Source: Elusimicrobiaceae bacterium
GTDB taxonomy: Bacteria > Elusimicrobiota > Elusimicrobia > Elusimicrobiales > Elusimicrobiaceae
DNA: 64,000 bases
Direction of reading: 5' to 3'
NCBI GenBank assembly: GCA_017525025.1
Contig: JAFXUJ010000007.1
Location: 310,001-374,000 of the forward strand
The first letter of the stretch is position 1. Every line of letters begins with the position of its first letter. The notes under the pieces were generated by a model, which saw only the letters and a list, made by a program, of their open reading frames with translations, did no database searches and was not told the origin of the DNA. Positions 17,863 to 26,471 of this stretch are shown piece by piece. A program made the position numbers and the translations under genes.

Positions 17863-17881
17863 ATCTTTTTTACCTGGGCAG

Positions 17882-17917
17882 ATAGGTCTTTTGGGTATAA
17901 TCCCAATGGGCCTTTTG
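17882..17917 (+). promoter_or_regulatory. Upstream motif copies before the C11 protease gene
   Basis: ATAGGTCTTTTGGG runs into TATAAT (17896-17901), and a second related element, TGGGCCTTTTGCCC, follows at 17907. Both are small inverted repeats or half-repeats of the GGYCTTTTG type found before three other exported-protein genes. The TATAAT could be a -10 box giving an ~80-nt leader. Confidence 0.4.
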
Positions 17918-17989
17918 CCCCTGGTTTTTGTTGGTTTTCCCCCTAGCCTATTAGTAAGAAAATGTATGCAAGATAGGGAGAACCTACAT

Positions 17990-19402
17990 ATGAAACATAT
18001 TTGGACAGTATTTATTTTGTTGTGTTGTGCTTTGCCCGGGTTTGCCCAAGAAACCCGTCAACTGACAGCAGCTAATTTTAGGCAAGAAATGAGTCGCGTT
18101 TTTGCTCAGTCTCGCCAAGCGCGTCAGGCGCAAATTATTACTCAACAAGCGACCGAAAGAGGAGATCTTAAAAATTTAACGGAAGGGACGGATTTTCATA
18201 ATTTATATTTGCAAAAAAATTTTTCTGCCCGGCCGGAATTGTTTACCAAAACCTATGTAGCCGTAGCATCCGCATCTTCCCCGCAGACGCAGGAGGTGCA
18301 CAAGCCGTGGCAATTAATGATCCTCATGGCGATTGACCGGCCCAAGGTGTTAAAACGGGTAAATAAATATTTACGTATACAAGTACAAAAAGGAAATGCA
18401 CAACACGCTGTTTTTGTGGATATGACGAAGAAAAATCAACCCCAATTGTATTTTTTATTTCGCAAAAGCAACATGCAACTGGGTGAAATTGTATGGGATA
18501 TAGATGAGGATATCAATCCACAAGAGTTGTTGACAACGATGTTTCGGCATTTAAAACAAAATGCCTCTTCTTTTTATACCGGGTTATTAATTCATGGACA
18601 TGGAAGCGGTTGGGGCATAAATTATAATCAGCAAACAATCACCATGAGAGATTTGGCCAACACTTTAAAAAGTGAAAATTTGCACATAGACGTAGCGGAA
18701 TTGTCCTCCTGCCATATGGGTTCTTTTTATACTGCTTATCATCTGTCAAAGAGCGGATTGGTAGACTATTTGTCTGCTTCGGCAAATTTGGGTTACGATA
18801 ATGAAGGCCAAAGCCAGTTTCAATTATTGCGATTTTTGAATCATGCTCCCAAGGAGGCTGTTACTAAGAGTGTAAAATACTTGCCAAGCCAATTCGATTT
18901 TGAATACATGGCCTATGATTATATGACGGAAGTCGCTATGGAACTTAAATCTTTGGCGGGGCCCTTGCATCAATGGATTACGGAATATGCGATATTGGTA
19001 TCCCAATCAAAAGAGTTGGAAAAGGTATTTACTCGTTTTTTAACAAATTCCGCTTATGCTTATTCTGAAATGGAAAAAGAAATTTCCGCCAAGGATCGTA
19101 CGTGGCGTTCGTTAAAACGGTTGGTTAAACAGGAGAAAAAATACGTGCAGGATCATTTTGACGAATTAACAGCCGAAGATGTGCATTTTACAGAAAAGAA
19201 ACAACGGTTTATTCGGGCAAGTGAGCGGCTATTAGATGAATTGGATAAATCTGTTTTATTTCAATGGTGCTATGAGGCGGACGAAGAAAAAATCTACCGT
19301 ACTAATATGCCGGGGAAATGTTTGGACGGTATTTCGGTTGATAAGGAACAATTGGATCAGCTTATACAGGATTTGAAGTCAACCTGGAGGCCGATTTTAT
19401 AA
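17990..19402 (+). CDS. Exported clostripain-like (C11) cysteine protease
   Basis: 470-residue protein with a signal peptide (cleavage expected at GFA / QETR, near residue 19). The central domain has the C11/caspase-like fold signals: LLIHGHGSGWG (catalytic His near residue 204) and AELSSCHMGSFYTAYHL (catalytic Cys near 241). The C-terminal third is helical. Clostripain-family enzymes cleave after basic residues, but the specificity here cannot be read. I start at the ATG 17990 because AGGGAG lies 9 nt upstream and a signal peptide follows at once; the longer frame begins in the regulatory region. Single-gene unit, converging with the HAD gene with no spacer. Confidence 0.78.
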   Translation: MKHIWTVFILLCCALPGFAQETRQLTAANFRQEMSRVFAQSRQARQAQIITQQATERGDLKNLTEGTDFHNLYLQKNFSARPELFTKTYVAVASASSPQTQEVHKPWQLMILMAIDRPKVLKRVNKYLRIQVQKGNAQHAVFVDMTKKNQPQLYFLFRKSNMQLGEIVWDIDEDINPQELLTTMFRHLKQNASSFYTGLLIHGHGSGWGINYNQQTITMRDLANTLKSENLHIDVAELSSCHMGSFYTAYHLSKSGLVDYLSASANLGYDNEGQSQFQLLRFLNHAPKEAVTKSVKYLPSQFDFEYMAYDYMTEVAMELKSLAGPLHQWITEYAILVSQSKELEKVFTRFLTNSAYAYSEMEKEISAKDRTWRSLKRLVKQEKKYVQDHFDELTAEDVHFTEKKQRFIRASERLLDELDKSVLFQWCYEADEEKIYRTNMPGKCLDGISVDKEQLDQLIQDLKSTWRPIL

Positions 19403-19404
19403 CG

Positions 19405-20064
19405 TTACCCCAATAATTCGTCCATATCGGGGTAAATATCTTCCAAGGATTTATATACTTTGAAAGCATGTTCGCGCACAAAAGTATCGGGTTGTTTAAT
19501 CTGTGGGACTACACAAGTGCGCAAACCGGCGGAAATTGCGGCGGTAGCTCCGGCAATGGAATCTTCAAAGGCCAAGCAGTTGACGGTATCTTGTCCCAAT
19601 CGGCGAGTGGCTGTTAGGTAAATTTCCGGGGCGGGTTTAGGCGCAGAGACATCTTGCGAAGTGACGATAACGGAAAAATAATCTAAGATTCCTTTTTTAT
19701 ATAAAAGACCTTCCACCCAACGCCGTATATTAGAAGACGCTACGGCCAATTTAAATCCGCGTTCATAAAAAAACGTAACCGCTTTTTTAGCTCCCGGCCG
19801 AAACGGAATTTCTCCCCCCTGCCGCACATATTCTTCAAAGTTTTTATATGTTTGTTGGTACAAATGGGTTACGTTTATAGTGCCTTTAAAATGGTGGTTA
19901 ATGAGCCTGGCGGCATCTTCCGTACTGATGCCGACGCACGATTCATATAGTTCAAACGGAAAATCGGCCCCGTAACTTTTGGCGGCTTGGCGGTAACATT
20001 CAAAATAAATCGGTTCGGTGCTGAGCAGCAGGCCGTCCATATCAAAAATAACACTCTTGATCAT
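19405..20064 (-). CDS. HAD-superfamily phosphatase, beta-phosphoglucomutase-like
   Basis: Cytoplasmic HAD hydrolase of 219 residues. Motif I is FDMDGLLLSTE at residues 7-17, motif II AVASSN near 110, and motif III/IV KPAPEIYL...FEDSIAG near 150-175, with a helical cap after motif I. This pattern matches the beta-phosphoglucomutase/phosphoglycolate phosphatase-like group; the substrate cannot be told. A TACAAT box ends 6 nt before the ATG and no Shine-Dalgarno is seen. Confidence 0.85.
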   Translation of the reverse strand: MIKSVIFDMDGLLLSTEPIYFECYRQAAKSYGADFPFELYESCVGISTEDAARLINHHFKGTINVTHLYQQTYKNFEEYVRQGGEIPFRPGAKKAVTFFYERGFKLAVASSNIRRWVEGLLYKKGILDYFSVIVTSQDVSAPKPAPEIYLTATRRLGQDTVNCLAFEDSIAGATAAISAGLRTCVVPQIKQPDTFVREHAFKVYKSLEDIYPDMDELLG

Positions 20065-20070
20065 ATTTAC

Positions 20071-20076
20071 ATTGTA
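20071..20076 (-). promoter_or_regulatory. -10 box TACAAT of the HAD gene, predicted leaderless start
   Basis: TACAAT on the minus strand is separated by 6 nt from the ATG at 20064. No Shine-Dalgarno lies between, and no clear -35 is seen. Confidence 0.4.
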
Positions 20077-20139
20077 TAAATTTCCGTGCGGGTGTGGGGT
20101 AGGCGGTTCTCCGTGTTATTTTATATAATATAACTACCT

Positions 20140-21018
20140 ATGAAATACGGTATGAATTTTCAGGATATGATATCCGCTTTAAACACGTACTGGACGAAAC
20201 AAGGGTGTATTCTTGTTCAACCGTACGATGTGGAAAAAGGAGCCGGAACGTATAACCCGGAAACTTTTTTCGGTTCGCTCACTAAAAAACCCGTGAGCCG
20301 TGCTTATGTAGAACCTTGCCGCCGACCGGCAGATGGCCGCTACGGTGAAAACCCGAACCGTTTGGGTAAGTATTACCAATACCAGGTAATTATGAAACCG
20401 GCTCCGGCCAATATACAAGACATTTATTTGAATTCTTTAAAAGCCATTGGATTAGACCCTAAACAGCACGATGTGCGCTGGATTGAGGATGATTGGCAAT
20501 CGCCTACGCTGGGGGCCTCCGGAGTAGGGTGGGAGATTTGGCTGGATGGTATGGAAATTACGCAGTTTACGTATTTCCAAAATATGGCCGGGTATGCGCT
20601 AAACCCCATTACGGCTGAAATTACATACGGATTAGAGCGTATCGCCATGTACTGCCAAAAGGTAGATAACGTATTTGATTTGCGTTGGAACGATACGGTT
20701 ACGTACCGCGACGTCCACCACGAAAACGAACGGCAATTTTCACATTATTATTTTGAGGAATCAAATGTGGAACATTTGCGCCGCTACATTCAAGAATGTG
20801 AAGAAGAATGTTTGGCTTTGTGCAAAAAAGGTTTGTATCTTCCGGCGTATGACAATACGATGAAACTCTCGCATTATTTTAATATGTTGGAAGCGCGCGG
20901 GGCCATTAGTGTATCCGATCGCACCAATAATATTACTAAAATCCGCAATTTAGCCAAGGCCTGTGCCAAAGCCTATGTGGAAAGTGTGGAAGGTAAAAAA
21001 GAGGAGGCCGCAAAATGA
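20140..21018 (+). CDS. glyQ: Glycyl-tRNA synthetase alpha subunit
   Basis: Catalytic subunit of the bacterial alpha2beta2 GlyRS. The opening [31 protein letters not shown] and the later [19 protein letters not shown] and [18 protein letters not shown] are diagnostic. 292 residues. A TATAAT at 20124 is only 10 nt from the first ATG, so the leader is very short if that start is used; a second ATG at 20152 is also possible. Overlaps glyS by 4 nt. Confidence 0.97.
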   Translation: MKYGMNFQDMISALNTYWTKQGCILVQPYDVEKGAGTYNPETFFGSLTKKPVSRAYVEPCRRPADGRYGENPNRLGKYYQYQVIMKPAPANIQDIYLNSLKAIGLDPKQHDVRWIEDDWQSPTLGASGVGWEIWLDGMEITQFTYFQNMAGYALNPITAEITYGLERIAMYCQKVDNVFDLRWNDTVTYRDVHHENERQFSHYYFEESNVEHLRRYIQECEEECLALCKKGLYLPAYDNTMKLSHYFNMLEARGAISVSDRTNNITKIRNLAKACAKAYVESVEGKKEEAAK

Positions 21019-23090
21019 ACGCACTGTTGGAAATTGGCGTAGAACATTTGCCGGCCCGGTTTATGAAACCGGCTTTGGCGCAGTTAGAAAAACTGGCGGC
21101 GGAGTTACTGGCGGAAAAACGGGTTTCGTACGAAGGAATTCAAGCGTTTGGTACGTACCGCCGTTTGGTAGTAGAGATAAAAGGCCTTGCGGATAAATCG
21201 GCTGACGTGCAAAAAGAAGTTAAAGGGCCGCCTGCCAAACTCTTAAAAGATGCAAACGGCAACTTTACCCCCCAAAGTGCCGGATTTGCCCAAAAGAACG
21301 GAATCGCACCGGAAAAATTAACGGTGGTGCAAACCGATAAAGGACCTTTTATTTATGCCAATGTAAAAATCAAAGGTGAAAAAACCGTCAAGTTGCTCCC
21401 TGAAATTTTTACCCGTTTGGTAACCGGTTTGGAATTTGCCAAAAATATGGTGTGGGAAGAATCGGGCCTGCGCTACGGCCGCCCGATACGTTCGCTAATC
21501 GGCCTATACGGTAATAAAATTATTAAGTTTACCGTGGCGGGTGTAACGTCCAACCGCAACACTTATCCGCTTTCCTCTTTCGGGCGTAAACCGATTAAAG
21601 TATCCACGGCCGACGCTGTGGCCTATGCCGAACTTTTGCGTAACCAACCGCAACCGGTTTTGGTGGTGCCGCAAGAGCGCAAAGAGGCTCTTATTAAAAC
21701 GGTTTCTAACGAAGCCAAGGCGCGTGGATATCAAGCGGACTTGGATGAGAATTTGGTAGAAGAAACTGTTTGGTTTACCGAGCACCCGGTAGCTGTCAGC
21801 GGGGATTTTGAAATTAAGTTTTTAACGCTGCCCAAAGAGTTAATTACTACCGTACTTAAAAAACAAATTAAGATGTTCCCGGTGCTTAATAAAAAAGGCG
21901 AACTGGAGCCGTATTTTATTGCCGTGCGGGATGGTATATCCGTCAACCAAAACGAAGTACGCGACGGATTTAAAAAAGTCATGTCGGCCCGGCTTTCCGA
22001 CGCGGTGTTCTTTTTTGAAAACGATAAAAAAGAGGGACTTGAAAACTTCAAAAATAAACTAAAAAACATTTTATTTTTAGAAGGGCTCGGTTCAATGTAC
22101 GAAAAATCTCGCCGCACATGTGAGTTGGCCTTGTGGTTATGCGATAAAACGGGAAATACCGCCTTAAAAGATAACGTGGAATATGCTGCCTCACACGCGT
22201 ATGCGGATTTAGCCAGCCACGTGGTATACGAGTTTCCGGAATTGCAAGGTTACATGGGCGGGCAATACGCTGCCTTGGAAGGCCACAAAGAGGCGGCCAA
22301 GGCCATGGAGGAATTTTACTTCCCGCTTACGTCTGCTTCGGCTTTGCCGTCTGACATTGCCGGGCAACTGGTGTCTTTAGCCGGGAAAATGGATACATTA
22401 GTAGGTAATTTTTTAATCGGACAAATCCCTACGGGAAGTGAAGATCCGTTTGCTTTACGCCGTCAAGCGTTTGGCGCGGTGCGGATTTTATTGGAAAAGA
22501 ATTTACCCGTTTCTCTAAAAGAATTGGTAGACAAAGCGGCTTCTTTGTATCCCGCGGGTACGCCCGATAAAGGACTCAAAGAACTGCCCGGATTTTTAGG
22601 GGCGCGTGTATCGCTCGTACTGGAACAACGCGGACACCAAACGCAAGTGCTGGCGGGGGTGCCGGATTGGTACGCATTGCCACTTATGCAAGTTGAGGCC
22701 CTTGTCAGCGCACTTAATACGGTTAAGACCGATACGGCTTTTGCCGCCGTGTTGGAAGCCGCTAAACGCGTCAATAACATTCTGAAAAAAGCCGAACAGG
22801 TAACTGCGGCGGTAGATGAGAAATTATTTGAACTACCGGCGGAACAGGCGCTTGTTGATACCGTTAAAAAAGTGGAAAACCAATTAGCCGCGTTGCCCGC
22901 CACCACAGACAAAAATGGATATTTGGCCCGCTTGAAAACGTGCACGGCTTTTCAAACGCCGCTTGAAAACTTCTTTAAAGAAGTAATGGTCAATGCGGAA
23001 GATAAGGCCGTACGTCAAAACCGCTTGGCGTTACTCGCGCGCGTGCGTGCGTGTTTAGCGCAAACAGGCGCAGATATTACACGGTTGTAA
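21015..23090 (+). CDS. glyS: Glycyl-tRNA synthetase beta subunit
   Basis: tRNA-binding subunit of the tetrameric GlyRS. The N-terminus [18 protein letters not shown], the segment [28 protein letters not shown] and the [28 protein letters not shown] stretch are typical, as is the size (691 residues). It has the usual C-terminal helical anticodon-binding region. Overlaps glyQ by ATGA and is followed by a terminator. Confidence 0.97.
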   Translation: MNALLEIGVEHLPARFMKPALAQLEKLAAELLAEKRVSYEGIQAFGTYRRLVVEIKGLADKSADVQKEVKGPPAKLLKDANGNFTPQSAGFAQKNGIAPEKLTVVQTDKGPFIYANVKIKGEKTVKLLPEIFTRLVTGLEFAKNMVWEESGLRYGRPIRSLIGLYGNKIIKFTVAGVTSNRNTYPLSSFGRKPIKVSTADAVAYAELLRNQPQPVLVVPQERKEALIKTVSNEAKARGYQADLDENLVEETVWFTEHPVAVSGDFEIKFLTLPKELITTVLKKQIKMFPVLNKKGELEPYFIAVRDGISVNQNEVRDGFKKVMSARLSDAVFFFENDKKEGLENFKNKLKNILFLEGLGSMYEKSRRTCELALWLCDKTGNTALKDNVEYAASHAYADLASHVVYEFPELQGYMGGQYAALEGHKEAAKAMEEFYFPLTSASALPSDIAGQLVSLAGKMDTLVGNFLIGQIPTGSEDPFALRRQAFGAVRILLEKNLPVSLKELVDKAASLYPAGTPDKGLKELPGFLGARVSLVLEQRGHQTQVLAGVPDWYALPLMQVEALVSALNTVKTDTAFAAVLEAAKRVNNILKKAEQVTAAVDEKLFELPAEQALVDTVKKVENQLAALPATTDKNGYLARLKTCTAFQTPLENFFKEVMVNAEDKAVRQNRLALLARVRACLAQTGADITRL

Positions 23091-23102
23091 GAATGTTTTT
23101 AA

Positions 23103-23141
23103 TAAAAAAACGGCCCTCGCAGTTCGCGGGGGCGTTTTTTG
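23103..23141 (+). terminator. Terminator after glyQS
   Basis: Stem CCCTCGC/GCGGGGG with a 4-5 nt loop, followed by GCGTTTTTT, 13 nt past the glyS stop. Confidence 0.75.
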
Positions 23142-23215
23142 TTGGCGCCAATTTATTTCGCGCGTTTTAATCTTCTTAATCGTTGCAGAACGCTAATACA
23201 ATAAGATTCATAGAA

Positions 23216-23902
23216 TTATTTATTTGTTAACTCGTTTATACGCTTTTTGGCAAGCGTATAATACTCTTCAAACTCTTCTCTGTCATCAGGGTTGGGGCAA
23301 GGAACGGCCAATGATTTGGTATACATTTCAATCGCGCGCGGCAAATCCGCATTTCCGTCTATGCCTTCTTCGTAAAAGCGGCCGGTGGCATAATACGCGC
23401 CGGGCGATACAGGTGCTTCCTGTGGGTGCGATTCCAACCAAGCAAGTACGCGTTGCGCGCTTTGTATTATTATCTTTCCTTCGGCCGGATGTTGTTTAAG
23501 TGAAGAAATGGATTCTTCGTCGGAAAATTCAGCACATAATTCCATTAAAATATCAATGTCGTTTTCTTTTAAAAAGCGGTTGTAGAAAGTATGTATTTGG
23601 GCCAGTTTCCCTTTTGAAGTTTTGGTAACTACCCCAAACCAAGAGCCAATCCAAAGAAACAGTAACATACCAACGGCTTTGCCGGGCTTGTCAAAGATAT
23701 TTGACAAAGATTCCCCGCCCAAAATACACGCATAACCTATGCCTACTACAATGGCCGTCATCACCAAAAAACACACCAAGCCCAGCGGCCTAATGGTATG
23801 AGTGTTTTTGCTTACCTTGCGTACCACAAACGGAACAAACCAAATGATGAGTATACTTGTTGCTAAAATAATACCAAGTAATAATATAAGCATAAGAATC
23901 AC
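23216..23902 (-). CDS. Membrane protein with a Sel1/TPR-like tail, function unknown
   Basis: 228 residues. Three hydrophobic segments (about 1-27, 42-66 and 79-95) are followed by a soluble part. Near residues 165-225 a stretch reading YYATGRFYEEG...RAIEMYTKSLA resembles a Sel1-like or TPR hairpin pair. I do not recognise the family. It stands alone on the minus strand, diverging from the ncRNA gene. A start ATG at 23902 is preceded by AGGAGT. Confidence 0.6.
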   Translation of the reverse strand: MILMLILLLGIILATSILIIWFVPFVVRKVSKNTHTIRPLGLVCFLVMTAIVVGIGYACILGGESLSNIFDKPGKAVGMLLFLWIGSWFGVVTKTSKGKLAQIHTFYNRFLKENDIDILMELCAEFSDEESISSLKQHPAEGKIIIQSAQRVLAWLESHPQEAPVSPGAYYATGRFYEEGIDGNADLPRAIEMYTKSLAVPCPNPDDREEFEEYYTLAKKRINELTNK

Positions 23903-23947
23903 TCCTAACGAGGAAGATGCAAAAATATTATACTACAAAATTACCCC

Positions 23948-23975
23948 TTGATTTTTTATTTTTTATGCCTATACT
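23948..23975 (+). promoter_or_regulatory. Promoter of the unidentified RNA gene
   Basis: TTGATT, 16 nt spacer, TATACT, placing transcription start near 23982. It is followed by no open frame with a ribosome binding site on this strand. Confidence 0.6.
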
Positions 23976-23981
23976 ATCCGT

Positions 23982-24420
23982 ATGGTGATATGCCCGCAGG
24001 CAGGTTTGGGTGTCGCCGGTTGCAGTCGGGTGGCCCGTGAGATGGCCATCTGTGCATAGTGGGTGTCTGTTGTCGGCTGGTTTTGCTTGGTGTGCTTGTT
24101 CCGGGCAGGTTTTTCGGGGTATTCTCGGGGAGCCGGGTTTCGGGTTAGACATTTGAGCATACTTTAGTCGGCGGCGCAATAGGGCGCAAGCGTTGTGCGT
24201 GCCTATTGTGGGGTAGGGCGCCTGATAGGAAAGCGGTCGTGCAGCATGTCTGCTGCAGTGAATGCGTGTTCTGTGCCCGGTTGATAATTTGCTTCGGCTG
24301 GGAGAATGAACGAAGGCGGCGTAAGTCCTGACACTGGCCTGCAAGGTAGTACAACGTAAGGAGTAATGATGAAGCACCATAGTTAAACCCCTCGGTTTAT
24401 TGAACCGGGGGGCCTTTTTT
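23982..24420 (+). ncRNA. Unidentified structured RNA, about 440 nt
   Basis: The interval between the genes at 23902 and 24522 is over 600 nt and contains no credible CDS. It has a promoter (TTGATT-N16-TATACT), a strikingly G/T-rich 5' half, and a strong Rho-independent terminator at its end. Hairpins can be read by eye: 24177-24208 has a CAATAGG/CCTATTG outer stem and a GCGCAA/TTGTGC inner stem with a 3-nt loop, and 24240-24257 has TGCAGCA/TGCTGCA with a 4-nt loop. A possible long-range helix joins GCAGGC (23996) to GCCTGC (24337). I looked for and did not find the conserved cores of RNase P RNA, tmRNA, SRP RNA or 6S RNA. Open frames on either strand here look like shadows. Family unknown. 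Confidence 0.6.
24388..24420 (+). terminator. Terminator of the unidentified RNA
   Basis: CCCCTCGGTT pairs with AACCGGGGGG around a 5-nt loop (one G-U pair), followed by CC and six T. Confidence 0.8.
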
Positions 24421-24432
24421 ATGGCCAAGCGG

Positions 24433-24475
24433 CCTAGGTCTTTTGTCCTAGACGCGAGTGGGTACAACGACCCTT
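24433..24475 (+). promoter_or_regulatory. Upstream motif copy CCTAGGTCTTTTGTCCTAG
   Basis: An imperfect inverted repeat (CTAGG...CCTAG around TCTTTTGT) followed by GGGT...ACCC lies 75-90 nt before the ATG at 24522. Its core matches the elements before the exported genes at 13223, 17990 and 36407. A GATAAT at 24487 might be a -10. Confidence 0.4.
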
Positions 24476-24521
24476 GTAGAGTGAGTGATAATCTCATACA
24501 CTATATACATAGGAGAAAACT

Positions 24522-25109
24522 ATGTATAAACAAACATTCTTTGCAGCTGTGAGTATTTTGTTATCCTTGCCGATGGCAGGCACTGCGGGAACTAGTTCCC
24601 CCGTTAATACCCAGGATTTAAATAATAATGTGACGCGGTTGATCTTTCAACAACGGCATACGGATTATGTGGAGTGGGTGAAAGCTCTTAAAAGAGAGGA
24701 ATACAAAGTTAATAAACCGGGGTACATGGGCTATACTTCCTACGGAATGTTTACAACGAATTATACACAGCGTCCTGTGAAAAAGGATAAAGATTTGTAT
24801 AGACAACGCGTGAACATGATACAAAATCAAATGGATAATCACCCGGTGCTGAACGGGTATACCTTCCAAGTACCTGTACCGGAAATGCTGTCTAGTTTAA
24901 CGATTGAAGAAATGAATTTTCTGTATGGTTTCCTTGAGCAGTCCGTTGAGACAAAAGATTTTGATTGGGTTTTTGAACCGACGGTTTCCAAACCGGAAAA
25001 AGCAGTAGTGGAACTGACCATTAGCGCGGTATATAACACCAAACTTATTTTACGTATGGATGCCGCAAAAAAATACGTCTACTTCTTTAAAGATGCAGTA
25101 ACAAAATAA
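24522..25109 (+). CDS. Exported protein of unknown function
   Basis: 195 residues with a signal peptide (hydrophobic about 5-20, ending AGTAG/TSSP). The mature part is rich in Tyr, Asn and Lys, has no Cys in the mature region, and looks like a mixed alpha/beta globular protein; the C-terminal 40 residues (VVELTISAVYNTKLILRMDAAKKYVYFF) suggest beta strands. I recognise no family. AGGAG lies 6 nt before the ATG. It stands alone between the RNA gene and a bidirectional terminator. Confidence 0.7.
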   Translation: MYKQTFFAAVSILLSLPMAGTAGTSSPVNTQDLNNNVTRLIFQQRHTDYVEWVKALKREEYKVNKPGYMGYTSYGMFTTNYTQRPVKKDKDLYRQRVNMIQNQMDNHPVLNGYTFQVPVPEMLSSLTIEEMNFLYGFLEQSVETKDFDWVFEPTVSKPEKAVVELTISAVYNTKLILRMDAAKKYVYFFKDAVTK

Positions 25110-25128
25110 AATGGACTTGTTCTGCATT

Positions 25129-25158
25129 AAAAAATGCCCCCAAACGGGGGCATTTTTT
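25129..25158. terminator. Bidirectional terminator
   Basis: AAAAAATGCCCCC, AAA loop, GGGGGCATTTTTTT between two convergent genes; it works on both strands. Confidence 0.85.
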
Positions 25159-25164
25159 TAGCGA

Positions 25165-25485
25165 TTAGTTTAAAATACTCGGGGGTGGTAATAGCTCTTC
25201 CAACTCCGGTATGCTTTGAGCGGAAGCTTCTCCGGAATCGTTTTCCCCTTCTTCATCTTGCAACGGGGTTAGGGCCATTTCTTCATAATCTTCATTTGGC
25301 AAATCCAAGGTTTGCTCCGTTGGTGTTTGAGATGAATTGGCAGGACGCGTTAGCACAGTAGGGGTAGCGGAAGTGCTTTCACCTTGAGACGAATAAATAT
25401 TCCCGGGGTTCCACCATGCGGGCGGATTGCCGGCGCAAGCCGCTAATCCCATACAGAGTAACCAAATTCCTAATATGTTTTTCAT
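25165..25485 (-). CDS. Small lipoprotein, function unknown
   Basis: 106 residues with a type II signal peptide: hydrophobic core about 4-15 and lipobox LAAC with the lipidated Cys near residue 18. The mature part is acidic and low in complexity (Glu/Pro/Ser/Thr rich). No family recognised. It has no Shine-Dalgarno; a TATAAT (25492-25497) ends 6 nt before the ATG. It follows lipA on the same strand by 18 nt but seems to have this promoter of its own. Confidence 0.7.
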   Translation of the reverse strand: MKNILGIWLLCMGLAACAGNPPAWWNPGNIYSSQGESTSATPTVLTRPANSSQTPTEQTLDLPNEDYEEMALTPLQDEEGENDSGEASAQSIPELEELLPPPSILN

Positions 25486-25491
25486 AAAGAT

Positions 25492-25497
25492 ATTATA
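25492..25497 (-). promoter_or_regulatory. -10 box TATAAT of the lipoprotein gene, predicted leaderless start
   Basis: Perfect TATAAT on the minus strand, 6 nt from the ATG at 25485, in the 18-nt space after lipA. Confidence 0.45.
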
Positions 25498-25503
25498 CTT
25501 AAT

Positions 25504-26403
25504 CTATATAGATTTGGGGATGTTTTCCAATTGACGTGCGAGTTGATATAGGGCTCCTGCCCGGTAACTGCTGCGTACAAGCGGGCCGCTGGCAACGGCT
25601 TTAAAACCGATGGAAAGGGCATATTCTTCCCAATTTTTATATTGGGACGGTTCCGGATATCCGGCTACCGGATAATGCTTGGCGGACGGAGCTAAATATT
25701 GTCCAATGGTTACCAAATCTACCCCCGCTTGCCGTAAATCCAACAGCAATCGGCGGATTTGTTCTTCTGTTTCGCCAAGTCCCACCATAAAGCCCGATTT
25801 GGTTAAAATTTGCGGGGCATATTTTTTACTGTTTTCCAGCAATTGTAACGAGCGTTTATATAGGGCACCTACGCGGACTTGCGGATATAAGCTTTCCACG
25901 GTTTCTATATTGTGTGCCAGTACGTCCGGTTTAGCATCCAAGATGGTATGCAATGCTGTTGTATCCCCTTGAAAATCTGAAATAAGAGGTTCAATACGTA
26001 CCGTAGGAGTGGTGGCATGAATGGTTTGTATTACTTGAGCAAAATGATGAGCTCCCCCATCCCGTAAATCATCCCGGGTGGGCATGGTCAGTACGGCATA
26101 ACGGATCTTCCATTCTTGAATTGCGGCAGCTACACGTTGTGGCTCAAGTGTGTCCGGTGGGAGTGGTTTTTCGTGCGAAACCGCACAAAATCGGCATCCG
26201 CGAGTACAACGATCTCCCAGCACCATAAAAGTAGCATCCCCACAATTGAAGCATTCCCCCCTATTGGGACACTTGGCGGCGTGGCAAACCGTATGCAGTG
26301 CATGCTTATCAAGCGATTCTTGTGCTTTTAAGGCTTCGGCAGAGCGCAAGGCAGCTTTATTTCGGCCAACGATTTCTTTTAACCACGTAGGGATTGAACT
26401 CAT
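25504..26403 (-). CDS. lipA: Lipoyl synthase LipA
   Basis: Radical SAM enzyme that inserts two sulfurs into octanoyl groups on lipoyl domains. It has both [4Fe-4S] sites: the auxiliary CHAAKCPNRGEC near residue 40 and the SAM-cluster motif CTRGCRFC near 66, plus the C-terminal RSSY motif whose Ser binds the auxiliary cluster. 299 residues. No lipB lies next to it. Starts 6 nt behind a TATAAT and without a Shine-Dalgarno; divergent from the SpoIID-like gene. Confidence 0.95.
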   Translation of the reverse strand: MSSIPTWLKEIVGRNKAALRSAEALKAQESLDKHALHTVCHAAKCPNRGECFNCGDATFMVLGDRCTRGCRFCAVSHEKPLPPDTLEPQRVAAAIQEWKIRYAVLTMPTRDDLRDGGAHHFAQVIQTIHATTPTVRIEPLISDFQGDTTALHTILDAKPDVLAHNIETVESLYPQVRVGALYKRSLQLLENSKKYAPQILTKSGFMVGLGETEEQIRRLLLDLRQAGVDLVTIGQYLAPSAKHYPVAGYPEPSQYKNWEEYALSIGFKAVASGPLVRSSYRAGALYQLARQLENIPKSI

Positions 26404-26409
26404 ATAGCC

Positions 26410-26415
26410 ATTATA
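26410..26415 (-). promoter_or_regulatory. -10 box TATAAT of lipA, predicted leaderless start
   Basis: Perfect TATAAT on the minus strand, 6 nt before the ATG at 26403. Confidence 0.45.
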
Positions 26416-26439
26416 CTAAAACGAGGCCCGGCGTGAATA

Positions 26440-26448
26440 TGATAAAAT
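26440..26448 (+). promoter_or_regulatory. Extended -10 box before the TPR-SpoIID gene
   Basis: TGA-TAAAAT, giving a leader of about 18 nt that contains GAGGAAG and then the GTG start. Divergent from the lipA promoter about 25 bp away. Confidence 0.4.
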
Positions 26449-26471
26449 AATAAAAAGATGAGGAAGCCTGC

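Noticed and set aside
23982-24420. RNase P RNA, tmRNA, SRP RNA or 6S RNA as identity of the RNA gene
   Set aside because: The GAGGAAAGUCC and ACAGAnnnnGGCUUA cores of RNase P, the tRNA-like ends of tmRNA, the GGUCAGG...GGAAGCAGC core of SRP RNA and a single long 6S-type hairpin were all looked for and not seen.
23928-24497. A 189-codon open frame on the minus strand over the RNA gene
   Set aside because: It reads through the RNA promoter and terminator, is low in complexity (Thr/Pro/His/Arg), has no ribosome site and resembles no protein family. It is a by-product of the G/T-rich plus strand.
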